This document shows positions 46,154 to 54,927 of a stretch of DNA of 64,000 nucleotides, piece after piece (position 1 is the first letter of the stretch; each line of letters begins with the position of its first letter). The stretch comes from an uncultured Arcanobacterium sp. (GTDB lineage: Bacteria; Actinomycetota; Actinomycetes; Actinomycetales; Actinomycetaceae): NCBI GenBank assembly GCA_958428545.1, contig CAUAGM010000006.1, positions 24,535 to 88,534 on the forward strand, given 5' to 3'. The position numbers and the translations under genes were made by a program. Under the pieces are notes generated by a model. That model was not told where the DNA came from, made no database searches, and was given only the letters and a program-made list of their open reading frames with translations.

Positions 46154-46172
46154 TACGGGTTGCCTTACCTAG
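46154..46172 (+). promoter_or_regulatory. Possible DtxR/IdeR-type iron box
   Basis: TACGGGTTGCCTTACCTAG agrees with the 19-bp DtxR consensus (TTAGGTTAGCCTAACCTAA) at 13 positions. The right half GCCTTACCTA is nearly perfect. It lies about 37 bp before the start codon of a VIT1/CCC1-type iron/manganese carrier, a plausible target. Confidence 0.4.
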
Positions 46173-46209
46173 CTACACGCACATCTGATCGCTTAGTAAG
46201 GTGGCAGGC

Positions 46210-47097
46210 ATGAATGCACCATCAACAAGCACAATTACAGCGCCGACACACGCCGCCGCTGCGCGAATTGTGAAAGCACGAAGCACACTTAGCGAGACAG
46301 ATATACAGGAATTCAACGAACTCATTGCCCAATGCGCTGGCTCCCTTGATCCACAAGCATGCAGTGAATGTGAAGCTTTAGCGTCAGATACACAGCCACT
46401 CACCCCAATCGATTCGCAAAATTCACACATGGATTCAAAGCTTAACTGGTTGCGCGCTGGAGTACTCGGTGCAAATGACGGTATCGTCAGCACTGCTGGT
46501 CTCGTAGCAGGCGTTGCTGGAGCAACCGCAAACTCAACCACACTGCTTATCTCTGGTATCGCAGGTGTTGTGGCTGGCGGGCTCTCTATGGCAGCAGGCG
46601 AATATGTATCTGTGAGTACTCAACGCGACGCCGAACGTGCTGCTCTCACCCGTCAACGCCATACACTTGCCAAGCAGCCATATGAATCAGAACGTCATCT
46701 TGCAAGACTCATCATGAATGACGGAGTTTCGAAAGTTCTCGCACAGCGCGTTGCCCGAGAACTAACTGAGAATGACCCGCTAGCAGCCCACGCCAAATTT
46801 GAACTCGGCATCAATCCTGATGAACTCACAAACCCGTGGCATGCCGCACTTGCATCAATGATTAGTTTCGTACTTGGCGCAATTATTCCTCTGTGCGCCA
46901 TCGTATTCACACCACATTCTATTGCTTTGCCGTTCACCGTTTTTGCGGTGACGCTTGCCCTTGCTATCACTGGATCAGTTTCCGCATACCTCGGGCAGGC
47001 ATCGATCGCTCGCGCAACTATCCGAAATATCCTATGGGGAAATATCGCAATGATAGTCACCTATGGAGTGGGATTATTCGTCGGAAATATCACCTGA
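46210..47097 (+). CDS. VIT1/CCC1-family iron/manganese transporter
   Basis: 295 residues from ATG 46210 (TAAGGTGG upstream; GTG 46201 is a weaker alternative). An 80-residue hydrophilic N-terminus with two Cys (AQCAGS ... SECEAL) precedes the membrane domain. The family blocks are clear: LRAGVLGANDGIVSTAGLVAGVAGA, GGLSMAAGEYVSVSTQRDAE, then a charged metal-binding loop (EKLAR-type region replaced by QPYESERHLARLIMNDG) and three C-terminal helices. Family members move Fe2+ or Mn2+ out of the cytoplasm. A DtxR-like site in its promoter would fit iron control. Confidence 0.88.
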   Translation: MNAPSTSTITAPTHAAAARIVKARSTLSETDIQEFNELIAQCAGSLDPQACSECEALASDTQPLTPIDSQNSHMDSKLNWLRAGVLGANDGIVSTAGLVAGVAGATANSTTLLISGIAGVVAGGLSMAAGEYVSVSTQRDAERAALTRQRHTLAKQPYESERHLARLIMNDGVSKVLAQRVARELTENDPLAAHAKFELGINPDELTNPWHAALASMISFVLGAIIPLCAIVFTPHSIALPFTVFAVTLALAITGSVSAYLGQASIARATIRNILWGNIAMIVTYGVGLFVGNIT

Positions 47098-47165
47098 TGT
47101 CACGATCATGCAGAGTTTAATTCTTCTGCGTTCGCGGATATTATGAGATCGCATTACATTATGGG

Positions 47166-47190
47166 ATAAGGTCTCATTATGAGACCTTAT
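47166..47190. terminator. Bidirectional hairpin at the end of uppS
   Basis: ATAAGGTCTCAT / ATGAGACCTTAT, a perfect 12-bp palindrome that overlaps the uppS stop codon (47177-47179) and lies 69 bp past the VIT1-type stop. Confidence 0.6.
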
Positions 47191-47962
47191 CAACGGCTCC
47201 TCCGAACCTTCGATCGCGCTCAGCATAGCGCTCAAGGCACCTAAACAAACTGCGGCGATCAAATTCGGGCCACGCCTCTGGCACAAACATAAGCTCAGCA
47301 TACGCTGATTGCCAAAGTAAAAAATTGCTGGTGCGCTGCTCTCCTCCACTGCGGATAAACAGATCGACGGGAGGCAGCTGCGGCTGATAGAGATGCCGAG
47401 CCACAGTAGCAGCGCTAATGCTACTAGGCTTCAGTTTGCCAGCAGCAACTAGTTCCGCAATCGAACGCGTAGCATCAACTATTTCGGCCTGCCCGCCGTA
47501 ATTCATACAAAAATTGAGAATTAACCCAGTATTTGCACTGGTGATTGCTTCAGCCTCACGCAGTTCACGAATCACAGAACGCCACAATTTTGGCGCACGA
47601 CCGCTCCACAGCACTTTCACATTCCACTCATCAAGCTTCGAGCAGCGACGATGGATAACTTCGCGCGAATAGCCCAGCAAAAACGATACTTCACGCGGTG
47701 AGCGTTTCCAGTTTTCTGTGGAAAATGAATAGACGCTCAGTACCTTCACCCCAGCTTCAACAGCTCCAGCAATCGTATCCATCAAAGCGAGCTCGCCAGC
47801 CTTATGCCCATCCGTACGCGGTAAGCCGCGAGCATTCGCCCAACGCCCGTTACCGTCCATCACGATAGCCACGTGAGTTGGAAGCATTTCAGGGTTGAGT
47901 GCAGGTGCACTACAGCCTTCTCGATGCAAAGGTACGTGATCGTCTAAGAAAAAATCAGCCAT
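47177..47962 (-). CDS. uppS: Undecaprenyl (isoprenyl) diphosphate synthase
   Basis: 261 residues, a cis-prenyltransferase that makes the lipid carrier for wall synthesis. IVMDGNGRWANARGLPRTDGHKAG (catalytic Asp and phosphate loop), YSFSTENWKRS and IRSGGEQRTSNFLLWQSAYAELMF are complete. A ribosome site is missing; TAAACT stands six bases before the ATG, so a second, leaderless transcript could start here although recO is only 22 bp upstream. Confidence 0.94.
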   Translation of the reverse strand: MADFFLDDHVPLHREGCSAPALNPEMLPTHVAIVMDGNGRWANARGLPRTDGHKAGELALMDTIAGAVEAGVKVLSVYSFSTENWKRSPREVSFLLGYSREVIHRRCSKLDEWNVKVLWSGRAPKLWRSVIRELREAEAITSANTGLILNFCMNYGGQAEIVDATRSIAELVAAGKLKPSSISAATVARHLYQPQLPPVDLFIRSGGEQRTSNFLLWQSAYAELMFVPEAWPEFDRRSLFRCLERYAERDRRFGGAVDKVS

Positions 47963-47974
47963 AATCCAAGTTTA
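47963..47974 (-). promoter_or_regulatory. -10 box of a leaderless promoter (uppS)
   Basis: TAAACT (47974-47969), spacer TGGATT, ATG. It falls in the 22-bp gap after recO. Confidence 0.5.
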
Positions 47975-47984
47975 GCGAGTGCTA

Positions 47985-48734
47985 TTAAGAATTACCTGAA
48001 ATAAGGCGTTCGCCCATAAACCGCAGCGAATTCACACAATGTTCAAGTTGCCACTGCAAATAGGCAGAGATTATAGATCCTGCACTTCGGCGCGTCACCG
48101 CAGACGCCGCGTCAGCTACATTCCAATCGCCATAAGAAAGAGCACCAAGAAGCTGCCACGTCTCAATTGTCGGAAATGAACAAGCAGCCGGTCGGCAATT
48201 TATGCACACAGCTCCACCAGCATGGATATTGAGAGCTTCATGCGGCCCAGATGCTCCACACACTGCACATTCAAAAATCGCGAAATCCCAGCCAGATAAG
48301 CGCATCGCACGCAAAATATATGAATTGACGATCAAATCCGGCAGATGTGCGCCTGTGGCAAGCGCATGGAGTGCACCATGCAGCAAAGAAAATTGGGCAA
48401 CATCTGGTTCACTTTCTCTCACAAGCGCACCAGCAGTTTCAACAAGTGCACTCGCTGCAGTATAGGCATCATAATTGTGAACAATTGTGCGATGATACTG
48501 ATTGATTGATTCAACTTGCGTGACGACGTCTAAACCGCGCCCCACGTAGAGCTGCATATCTATCAAGGCAAAAGGCTCAAGGCGAGCACCGAAACGAGAT
48601 TTTGTCTTGCGCACTCCTTTCGCAACTGCACGAATTTTTCCGTGGCTGCGCGTCAATAGCGTGACGATACGATCAGCTTCGCCCAGATCGCTGGTTCTTA
48701 GCACAATCCCTTGGTCACGATACGTTTTCTTCAC
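47985..48734 (-). CDS. recO: DNA repair protein RecO
   Basis: 249 residues. OB-fold N-domain (YRDQGIVLRTSDLGEADRIVTLLTRSHGK), helical core and a zinc site CAVCGAS ... CINCRP. RecO loads RecA at gaps with RecR. It starts with GTG, and TAGAAT is six bases upstream with no ribosome site. Confidence 0.93.
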   Translation of the reverse strand: MKKTYRDQGIVLRTSDLGEADRIVTLLTRSHGKIRAVAKGVRKTKSRFGARLEPFALIDMQLYVGRGLDVVTQVESINQYHRTIVHNYDAYTAASALVETAGALVRESEPDVAQFSLLHGALHALATGAHLPDLIVNSYILRAMRLSGWDFAIFECAVCGASGPHEALNIHAGGAVCINCRPAACSFPTIETWQLLGALSYGDWNVADAASAVTRRSAGSIISAYLQWQLEHCVNSLRFMGERLISGNS

Positions 48735-48746
48735 TCGCCCATTCTA
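48735..48746 (-). promoter_or_regulatory. -10 box of a leaderless promoter (recO)
   Basis: TAGAAT (48746-48741), spacer GGGCGA, GTG start at 48734. Confidence 0.55.
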
Positions 48747-48835
48747 ACCTCTCACCCACGCAATACGCGTTGGCTGCGAAAACGAAGTGCCCCTCCCCGA
48801 AAAAACATACCCTCACCTGCGCGATGACGCATTGA

Positions 48836-50656
48836 TTATGTATCAGATGCCAGACGAATCGCTCGATTCACTGCAGAAATAATTGCTTTGAAACTCGCCG
48901 TCATCGTTGAAGGATCCATACCGACACCCCATAGTATCTTTCCATTTACTTCGCACTCGATATATGCCGCAGCAACAGCATCTTTGCCAGCACTCATAGC
49001 ATGCTCCACGTAATCGAGCACGCGAACGCTTATGCCCATCTCCTGTATTGCCTGCACAAATGCATCAACTGGACCTTTGCCCGTTGCCTGAATCGTCAGA
49101 TCTTGAGAAGAAATGACGCCACCAGTCTCAGCACCTGCGCCAGCTTCAGAAAATTCGCGCTCCGTCACCGTCACTGTGAGAACCGAATCGCGATCTCGAT
49201 CTGCCGTCGTCACCGCCGTACCACGCAACATATACTGACCCCAAGGTTTCAACCCATCAGCAGCAGTGGAAGGCAAATATTCATCTGCAAAGATTTTCCA
49301 CAGTTGCCCAGCCGTCACCTCACCCCCATGAGCATCGCTGACATTTTGAACAATACGTGAAAGCTCAATTTGCAAGCGCCGCGGCATATCCATACCGTGC
49401 ACAGACTTCATGAGATACGCTACTCCGCCCTTGCCGCTTTGCGAATTCACACGTACGATCGCCTCATAGCTGCGCCCAACATCTTTTGGATCAATTGGTA
49501 AATATGGCATATCCCATATCACCGAATTTTCATCTCCGCCTGCAGCGGCAACAGCTTTCTCGCGCGCAGCAAAACCCTTCTTAATAGCATCTTGATGAGA
49601 ACCAGAAAAACTTGTATAAACCAAATCGCCTGCATAAGGTGCACGTGCTGGAATTTTCATCTGCGTGCATTGCTCCACTACACGCCGAATGCCGTCAATA
49701 TCCGAAAGATCAAGCATAGGATCAATACCAGAGGAAAAAAGATTCAGTGCAATCGTCACGAGATCGACGTTTCCCGTGCGTTCTCCTTGTCCGAAAAGGC
49801 ATCCTTCTACGCGGTCAATACCAGCGAGCATTGCAAGCTCCGTTGTTGCAACGCCTGTGCCTCGATCGTTGTGGTTATGAGCTGAGAGCACAGTATATTC
49901 ACGGCGTGTGAGATGGCGTGCCATCCATTCAACTTGGTCAGCGTATATATTTGGTGTTGTGCGCTCAACCGTGGTCGGAAGATTCACAATAATCTCACGC
50001 TCAGGGCCTGGCTGCCAGACGTCGCTGACAGCTTCGCAAACCTCAAGCGCATAATCCAACTCCGTATCCACAAAAATTTCAGGCGAGTATTCAAATCCAG
50101 CGATCGTATCATCACTCAAAGTTTTTTCCATATACGACAAAACTTCCTGCGTGCCACTGATAGCCAGCTGTTTTACCTCGTTTCGATCCATGCCGAATAC
50201 GACTGTGCGAAATTGCGGTGATGTTGCGTTATATAGGTGTACCGTTGCTCGCGCAAACCCATGGAGTGAGTCAATTGTGCGGCGAATAATATCGGGTCTG
50301 CTTTGGGTGAGCACAGAAACCGTCACGTCTTCAGGAACAGCATCTGATTGCGCAAGAGAACGCACAAATTCCCAATCAGTATCCGAGGCAGCTGGGAAGC
50401 CGATTTCAATTTCTTTTACACCGATTCGCACAAGCAAATCGAATATGTGCCGTTTCTGTTGAGCCGTCATTGGCTCTACAAGTGCCTGGTTGCCATCACG
50501 TAAATCTGTAGAAAGCCATCGGGGTGCGCGTTCAATGCGAGCGTTTGGCCAAGTGCGATCTGGCAAACTCACGGGATTGCGATCCATAAAATGCGCATAT
50601 TTACGATAGGGCATTGCCGAAGGCTGCTGATTCGTATAAACACCTTGTGTTTTCAT
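48836..50656 (-). CDS. leuA: 2-isopropylmalate synthase
   Basis: 606 residues, the long actinobacterial form. It makes the first committed step of leucine synthesis from 2-oxoisovalerate and acetyl-CoA. LSTDLRDGNQALVEPM (metal/substrate), IEIGFPAASDTDWEFVR and VLSAHNHNDRGTGVATTELAMLAG (metal His pair) are present. The C-terminal LeuA dimer domain carries the leucine feedback site region (GGVISSQDLTIQATGKGPVDAFVQAI). AAAGGA precedes the ATG. No other leucine gene is nearby. A short ORF in the leader may be regulatory. Confidence 0.96.
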   Translation of the reverse strand: MKTQGVYTNQQPSAMPYRKYAHFMDRNPVSLPDRTWPNARIERAPRWLSTDLRDGNQALVEPMTAQQKRHIFDLLVRIGVKEIEIGFPAASDTDWEFVRSLAQSDAVPEDVTVSVLTQSRPDIIRRTIDSLHGFARATVHLYNATSPQFRTVVFGMDRNEVKQLAISGTQEVLSYMEKTLSDDTIAGFEYSPEIFVDTELDYALEVCEAVSDVWQPGPEREIIVNLPTTVERTTPNIYADQVEWMARHLTRREYTVLSAHNHNDRGTGVATTELAMLAGIDRVEGCLFGQGERTGNVDLVTIALNLFSSGIDPMLDLSDIDGIRRVVEQCTQMKIPARAPYAGDLVYTSFSGSHQDAIKKGFAAREKAVAAAGGDENSVIWDMPYLPIDPKDVGRSYEAIVRVNSQSGKGGVAYLMKSVHGMDMPRRLQIELSRIVQNVSDAHGGEVTAGQLWKIFADEYLPSTAADGLKPWGQYMLRGTAVTTADRDRDSVLTVTVTEREFSEAGAGAETGGVISSQDLTIQATGKGPVDAFVQAIQEMGISVRVLDYVEHAMSAGKDAVAAAYIECEVNGKILWGVGMDPSTMTASFKAIISAVNRAIRLASDT

Positions 50657-51029
50657 GCATATTCCTTTGCGTTCTCTAGACTTATCTGAGCAAACAGTTC
50701 AGGTTTTCAAGGATTTTTAGTGACGGCTACGCGCAGTTTCAAAGAAAAATAAAGAAATACGGCACACATGCGGCACGCACGATATGACTGCTTGCGCAAC
50801 TATCGACCGGCAACTCAAATACCCGCGGAGAGGAGCCGATCTATCGAGCCTCACCGCGGCGAATAAGCAGGAGTGCCGCATAGGTACGCATATACCCACT
50901 GTAAGATGGGCAGATGTTTTCAGCAAACGGCGTCCACGCACTGGTATTGCTCATCATACAGGCTGATATTATGGGGTATTTTCTGCCGTATCTGAGAAAT
51001 TGACTGCACAGGAAAAGCCCGAATTTGCG
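50657..51029. other. leuA leader and era 3' flank
   Basis: A 54-codon open frame (50881-50717, minus) ends 60 bases before leuA and reads LFAAVRLDRSAPLRGYLS at its start and ISLFFFETARSRH at its end. It holds several Leu codons, but no terminator-type hairpin follows, so attenuation cannot be claimed. Nothing else is recognised. Confidence 0.35.
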
Positions 51030-52094
51030 CTAAAAGCCAAGTTTTCCAAGCAACTTCGGATTTCTCTGCCAATCTTTAGCAACTTTCACGTGCAGATCGA
51101 GATATACTCGAACACCAAGTAGCTTTTCGATATTGCGCCGCGCCACTCGCCCTACATCTCGCAAACGTGCGCCTTTTTTTCCGATAATAATTCCTTTTTG
51201 AGAATCCCGCTCCACATAAAGACTTGCATGAATTTTCGTGACAGGAACTTTGCGTGCACGATTAGTATTTTCTCTATCGTCAGATGAAACAGCCCTATCT
51301 TCGCTGGGTGGAGTAATGATCTCATCAATCGTCACGGCAATTGAATGAGGAAGTTCATCTCGCACCCCATCTAAAGCAGCTTCGCGAATATACTCGGCAA
51401 TAAGGTCTTCCTCTGTTTCATCAGTGACGGCTGTGCGCGGATAGAGCGCAGGCGAAACTGGCATACGATCACGCAATACGCTAATTAACGCCTCCAGCTG
51501 CTCACCTTTCAGCGCACTCACTGGCACGATATCGCTAAACTCTGCAAATTGATCGACCGCAATCAATTTGCTCGCTAATGCTTCACGTGAGACTTTGTCT
51601 GCTTTCGTCACAACGGCAACAATCGGCACATTGCTTTTTTGTACTAAACGCAGCAAAAATTCATCTCCGGGGCCGATCTTTTCATCGGCTGGTAAACAGA
51701 TTGCGACTGCATCAACATCTGCCAAAGTTTCGTGAACCATATCGTTTAAGCGTTCACCGAGAAGAGTGCGCGGACGGTGCAATCCAGGTGTATCAACCAA
51801 AATAAGCTGACCGTCACGAATATTGACGATTCCTCGAATAATCTTACGAGTCGTCTCTGGCTGATTAGCAGTGATCGCAATTTTCTGCCCAACAAGTGCA
51901 TTCGTCAGAGTAGACTTCCCCGCATTTGGGCGCCCTACAACAGCTACGAAGCCTGCACGAAAATTATCTGTATCAGCCTTTGTATCACTGTGCTTCCTAT
52001 TACTCACATCGTGAGTACCTTCCGCCGATACTTCATCTTCTCCAGGCTCAATTCCTGCTGCTCTCAGCATTGCATCTAAATCGTTATTATTCAT
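51030..52094 (-). CDS. era: GTPase Era
   Basis: 354 residues. GTPase motifs GRPNAGKSTLTNAL, DTPGLHRPR and VTKADK, followed by a KH domain whose GIIIGKKGARLRDVGRVARRNIEKLLG loop binds the 3' end of 16S rRNA. Role: 30S assembly. About 45 polar residues precede the G domain, and a further polar insert (TPPSEDRAVSSDDRENTNRARK) lies before the KH domain. Both are longer than in E. coli Era. It overlaps the CNNM-type gene by eight bases. Confidence 0.95.
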   Translation of the reverse strand: MNNNDLDAMLRAAGIEPGEDEVSAEGTHDVSNRKHSDTKADTDNFRAGFVAVVGRPNAGKSTLTNALVGQKIAITANQPETTRKIIRGIVNIRDGQLILVDTPGLHRPRTLLGERLNDMVHETLADVDAVAICLPADEKIGPGDEFLLRLVQKSNVPIVAVVTKADKVSREALASKLIAVDQFAEFSDIVPVSALKGEQLEALISVLRDRMPVSPALYPRTAVTDETEEDLIAEYIREAALDGVRDELPHSIAVTIDEIITPPSEDRAVSSDDRENTNRARKVPVTKIHASLYVERDSQKGIIIGKKGARLRDVGRVARRNIEKLLGVRVYLDLHVKVAKDWQRNPKLLGKLGF

Positions 52095-53367
52095 CTACGC
52101 TCTCGGCATTCTCACTCATATCCGCAACTTCTGGTACTCGTTCAACAATCACCGTCGATAATCGTTTGCGACGCCCTTCAAAACGGTCTGCAGCTAAATG
52201 GATTCCGTACAATTCTCCCTCAGCTCCAGCAATCGGCACCCGCCCGATAGCCTTAGTGAGCAGTCCGCCCACAGAATCAACATCATCATCCTCGATATCG
52301 ATACCGTATAATTCACCCAATTCATCAATCGATAATCGAGCTGGCACCCGATAACGCCCTTCACCCATATCATCAATTTCCAGCTCTGCACGATCGTGCT
52401 CGTCTATCATTTCTCCAACCAGCTCTTCGAGCAAATCTTCGATAGTGACAAGCCCAGCAATACCACCATATTCATCGACAGCTAAAGCAATATGGACGGC
52501 CGAGGCTTGCATCTCATGAAGCATATCGTCAACCAGTTTAGTTTCTGGAACGAAAAGCGCTTCACGCATGACGTCTCGCACGCGCACACCCTGCGCATCA
52601 TGCCGATGATGAACTCTGGTGATCACATCTTTCAAATACAGCACTCCAAGCATATCGTCCACCGATTCTCCTGTGACCGGCACACGAGAATATCCAGAAC
52701 GACTGAAAAGAGACAGTGCTTTATCCAGCGAAACATCAGCATCAATAGAAATAATATCTGTGCGCGGCACCATTACTTCGCGAATATACGTATTACCCAG
52801 TTCAAAAAGCGAATGAAGCAACACCCGCTCATCATCTTCCACTGCTTCTGATTCGCTCACGCGTTCAACCATCACAGCAAGCTGATCTTCCTGAGCCTCT
52901 TCGCGCTCTTCGCCATCATTAGGCTCTCGGCGGGTGACGAGGAGACTTACAAAACGAGTGCCAAGCCATAGCACGTGCGAACAGCTTGCAAGCACATTGA
53001 TTGGATGTTTATATCCGATAGAGCTTGGCAATACCACCAACACGACGAGCACAATCAGCCACGAACACAGCACAGATAACACTGCAATCAGCCACGCGGC
53101 AATGCTAAAGCGCATAAAAACAATAGCGATAAGAGCTGCCATAGCAGTCGCTGTGAGTAGACGATAGAGAATAACGGCAGAAAGCGCAGCTGGACGGTGC
53201 TCCATGATTTTCGTCAGGTTCACTCCCCCAAGCCGTTTGGCAGCTGCTTCGTGAGCATCAGAAAGCGTCATTCGGTTAAGCGCACCCTGCACAAATCCCC
53301 AGTACGCTATCACAAGCGCGAGAACGACGATAAAAAAAACAAAAGGACCTAAATGAACTGGCGGCAT
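52087..53367 (-). CDS. CNNM/CorC-family membrane protein with CBS domains
   Basis: 426 residues. An N-terminal DUF21-type membrane domain (helices at about 5-25, 65-85, 92-115 and 125-145), then a CBS pair (EVMVPRTDIISIDADVSLDKAL, VRDVMREALFVPETKLVDDML ... ALAVDEYGGIAGLVTIEDLLEELVGEI-like) and a CorC_HlyC domain (GRYRVPARLSIDELGELYGIDI). Family members are linked to Mg2+ efflux or Mg2+-dependent signalling; the hemolysin label is historical. Standard position between ybeY and era. Confidence 0.9.
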   Translation of the reverse strand: MPPVHLGPFVFFIVVLALVIAYWGFVQGALNRMTLSDAHEAAAKRLGGVNLTKIMEHRPAALSAVILYRLLTATAMAALIAIVFMRFSIAAWLIAVLSVLCSWLIVLVVLVVLPSSIGYKHPINVLASCSHVLWLGTRFVSLLVTRREPNDGEEREEAQEDQLAVMVERVSESEAVEDDERVLLHSLFELGNTYIREVMVPRTDIISIDADVSLDKALSLFSRSGYSRVPVTGESVDDMLGVLYLKDVITRVHHRHDAQGVRVRDVMREALFVPETKLVDDMLHEMQASAVHIALAVDEYGGIAGLVTIEDLLEELVGEMIDEHDRAELEIDDMGEGRYRVPARLSIDELGELYGIDIEDDDVDSVGGLLTKAIGRVPIAGAEGELYGIHLAADRFEGRRKRLSTVIVERVPEVADMSENAESVDE

Positions 53368-53373
53368 AAACGT

Positions 53374-53922
53374 CTATCTCTTCTCATCAGGAATATCGGT
53401 GACGATTGGCGCTATTTTATCGATAGGCACATATTTTTCTGAAGAGTCACAACGATTAGGATTTCTTGGTTTACGCGCCAAAAATTCAAGTAATAAACGA
53501 CGCTGCAGATCAAACATTTCTCTGCGCTCTTCTTCTTCAGCGTGATCATACCCAAGCAAATGCAAAATACCGTGCGTGACGAGCAAAAGAATTTCTTCCA
53601 TTGCCGCATGCCCAGCTTCACGCGCCTGAGCCGCAGCTACAGATGGACATACGACAATATCTCCCAAAATCCCCTCCTGCGGTTCTACTCCAGGGGGAGC
53701 TGGGCGCAGCTCATCCATCGGGAAACTCATCACGTCTGTTGGCCCATCAAGATCCATCCACTGCTTATGCAGCGTGCTCATAGCAGACTCATCAATCATC
53801 ACAACGTTGAGCTCTGCCTGCGGATGAACTCTCATTTCGGCAAGCACCCATGCGGCAAGTTCGGAAATTTCTTCGAGATCTGGCGCCGGATTGAACCCAG
53901 ATTCATCGTTTACCTCAATCAT
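53374..53922 (-). CDS. ybeY: Endoribonuclease YbeY
   Basis: 182 residues. The zinc triad HGILHLLGYDH is intact, preceded by GPTDVMSFPMDE and GDIVVCPSVA. It takes part in 16S rRNA 3'-end maturation and rRNA quality control. The start overlaps the phoH stop, the usual phoH-ybeY coupling. A Lys/Arg-poor C-terminal extension of about 30 residues (NPNRCDSSEKYVPIDK) is longer than typical. Confidence 0.94.
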   Translation of the reverse strand: MIEVNDESGFNPAPDLEEISELAAWVLAEMRVHPQAELNVVMIDESAMSTLHKQWMDLDGPTDVMSFPMDELRPAPPGVEPQEGILGDIVVCPSVAAAQAREAGHAAMEEILLLVTHGILHLLGYDHAEEEERREMFDLQRRLLLEFLARKPRNPNRCDSSEKYVPIDKIAPIVTDIPDEKR

Positions 53923-54899
53923 TAGATCTCCTCATTCCAGCGTTGATAAGCGTCAATAATATCTGCCACCAGCCGATGACGCACAACATCGGCTGATCCT
54001 AGCTCTGTAAAATGAATCCCATCAACATCACGCAGTATCTCGCGCACGAGCATCAAGCCGCTAGGCGTCTTACTAGGCAAATCAATTTGAGTAATATCTC
54101 CAGTAATCACCATACGCGAGCCAAAACCGAGACGGGTGAGAAACATTTTCATCTGCTCGGGCGTCGTATTTTGCGCTTCATCCAAGATAATAAAGGCATC
54201 GTTAAGAGTGCGCCCACGCATATAAGCGAGAGGAGCAACCTCAATTGTGCCTGCTGCCATCAGCTGTGGGATAGCATCGGGATCTAACATATCGTGCAAC
54301 GCATCATAGAGAGGCCGCACATACGGATCGATTTTATCTGTGAGAGTGCCAGGCAGGAATCCCAATGATTCTCCAGCTTCCACAGCAGGGCGGGTGAGTA
54401 TAATTCGCCGCACTTTCTGCTCGTGCAGTGCCACAACTGCCTTAGCCATAGCAAGATAGGTTTTACCCGTACCCGCGGGTCCAATACCAAAAACAATCGA
54501 ATGCTCATCAATAGCATCAACATATGCTTTTTGCCCAAGACTCTTCGGGCGGATAGTTTTACCTCGCGCTGAGAGAATATTCGTGGAAAAAATATCGGTG
54601 GGCGTAAAAATTCCTGAGCGAGCAATAGCTAACGCACGCTCCACAGCATCTGCCGTGAGATGCTCGCCTGCAAGTACAGCATTAAGCAGCTCCCTTACCA
54701 TCGATTCAGCAAACTCTACGTGCTTGCTGGTTCCGCTGAGAGTAATCGTATGGTGACGTACATGGACAGCAACAGGCGCAAGCTCTCGTTCCAAAACTCG
54801 AAGCACAGAATCTTCATATCCAAGAAGATTTATCATCGGTATTCGCGCAGGAACTTCAAGGGTGCGCACCTCAACGCCTACGGTTTGCTCATCTGCCAC
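53922..54899 (-). CDS. phoH: PhoH-family ATPase
   Basis: 325 residues from a GTG at 54899, chosen for the strong GGAGGTG six bases upstream; the frame continues 35 codons further into rsmE. An N-terminal KH-like part (DSVLRVLERELAPVAVHVRHHTITLSG is its core) and an ATPase with Walker A GIGPAGTGKTYLAMAKAV, Walker B AFIILDEAQN, and sensor SRMVITGDITQIDLP. The common partner of YbeY; proposed to act in RNA metabolism. Confidence 0.92.
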   Translation of the reverse strand: MADEQTVGVEVRTLEVPARIPMINLLGYEDSVLRVLERELAPVAVHVRHHTITLSGTSKHVEFAESMVRELLNAVLAGEHLTADAVERALAIARSGIFTPTDIFSTNILSARGKTIRPKSLGQKAYVDAIDEHSIVFGIGPAGTGKTYLAMAKAVVALHEQKVRRIILTRPAVEAGESLGFLPGTLTDKIDPYVRPLYDALHDMLDPDAIPQLMAAGTIEVAPLAYMRGRTLNDAFIILDEAQNTTPEQMKMFLTRLGFGSRMVITGDITQIDLPSKTPSGLMLVREILRDVDGIHFTELGSADVVRHRLVADIIDAYQRWNEEI

Positions 54900-54927
54900 G
54901 GCACACCTCCATTTCTCTGCACAAAAC

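Larger units (their letters stand above)
45600..46209. other. 610-bp gene-free interval with paired repeats
   Basis: Divergent promoters of the hypothetical pair (minus) and the VIT1 gene (plus) lie here. No coding frame is credible. It contains two imperfect repeat pairs, listed separately, and a possible DtxR-type site near its right end. Confidence 0.5.
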
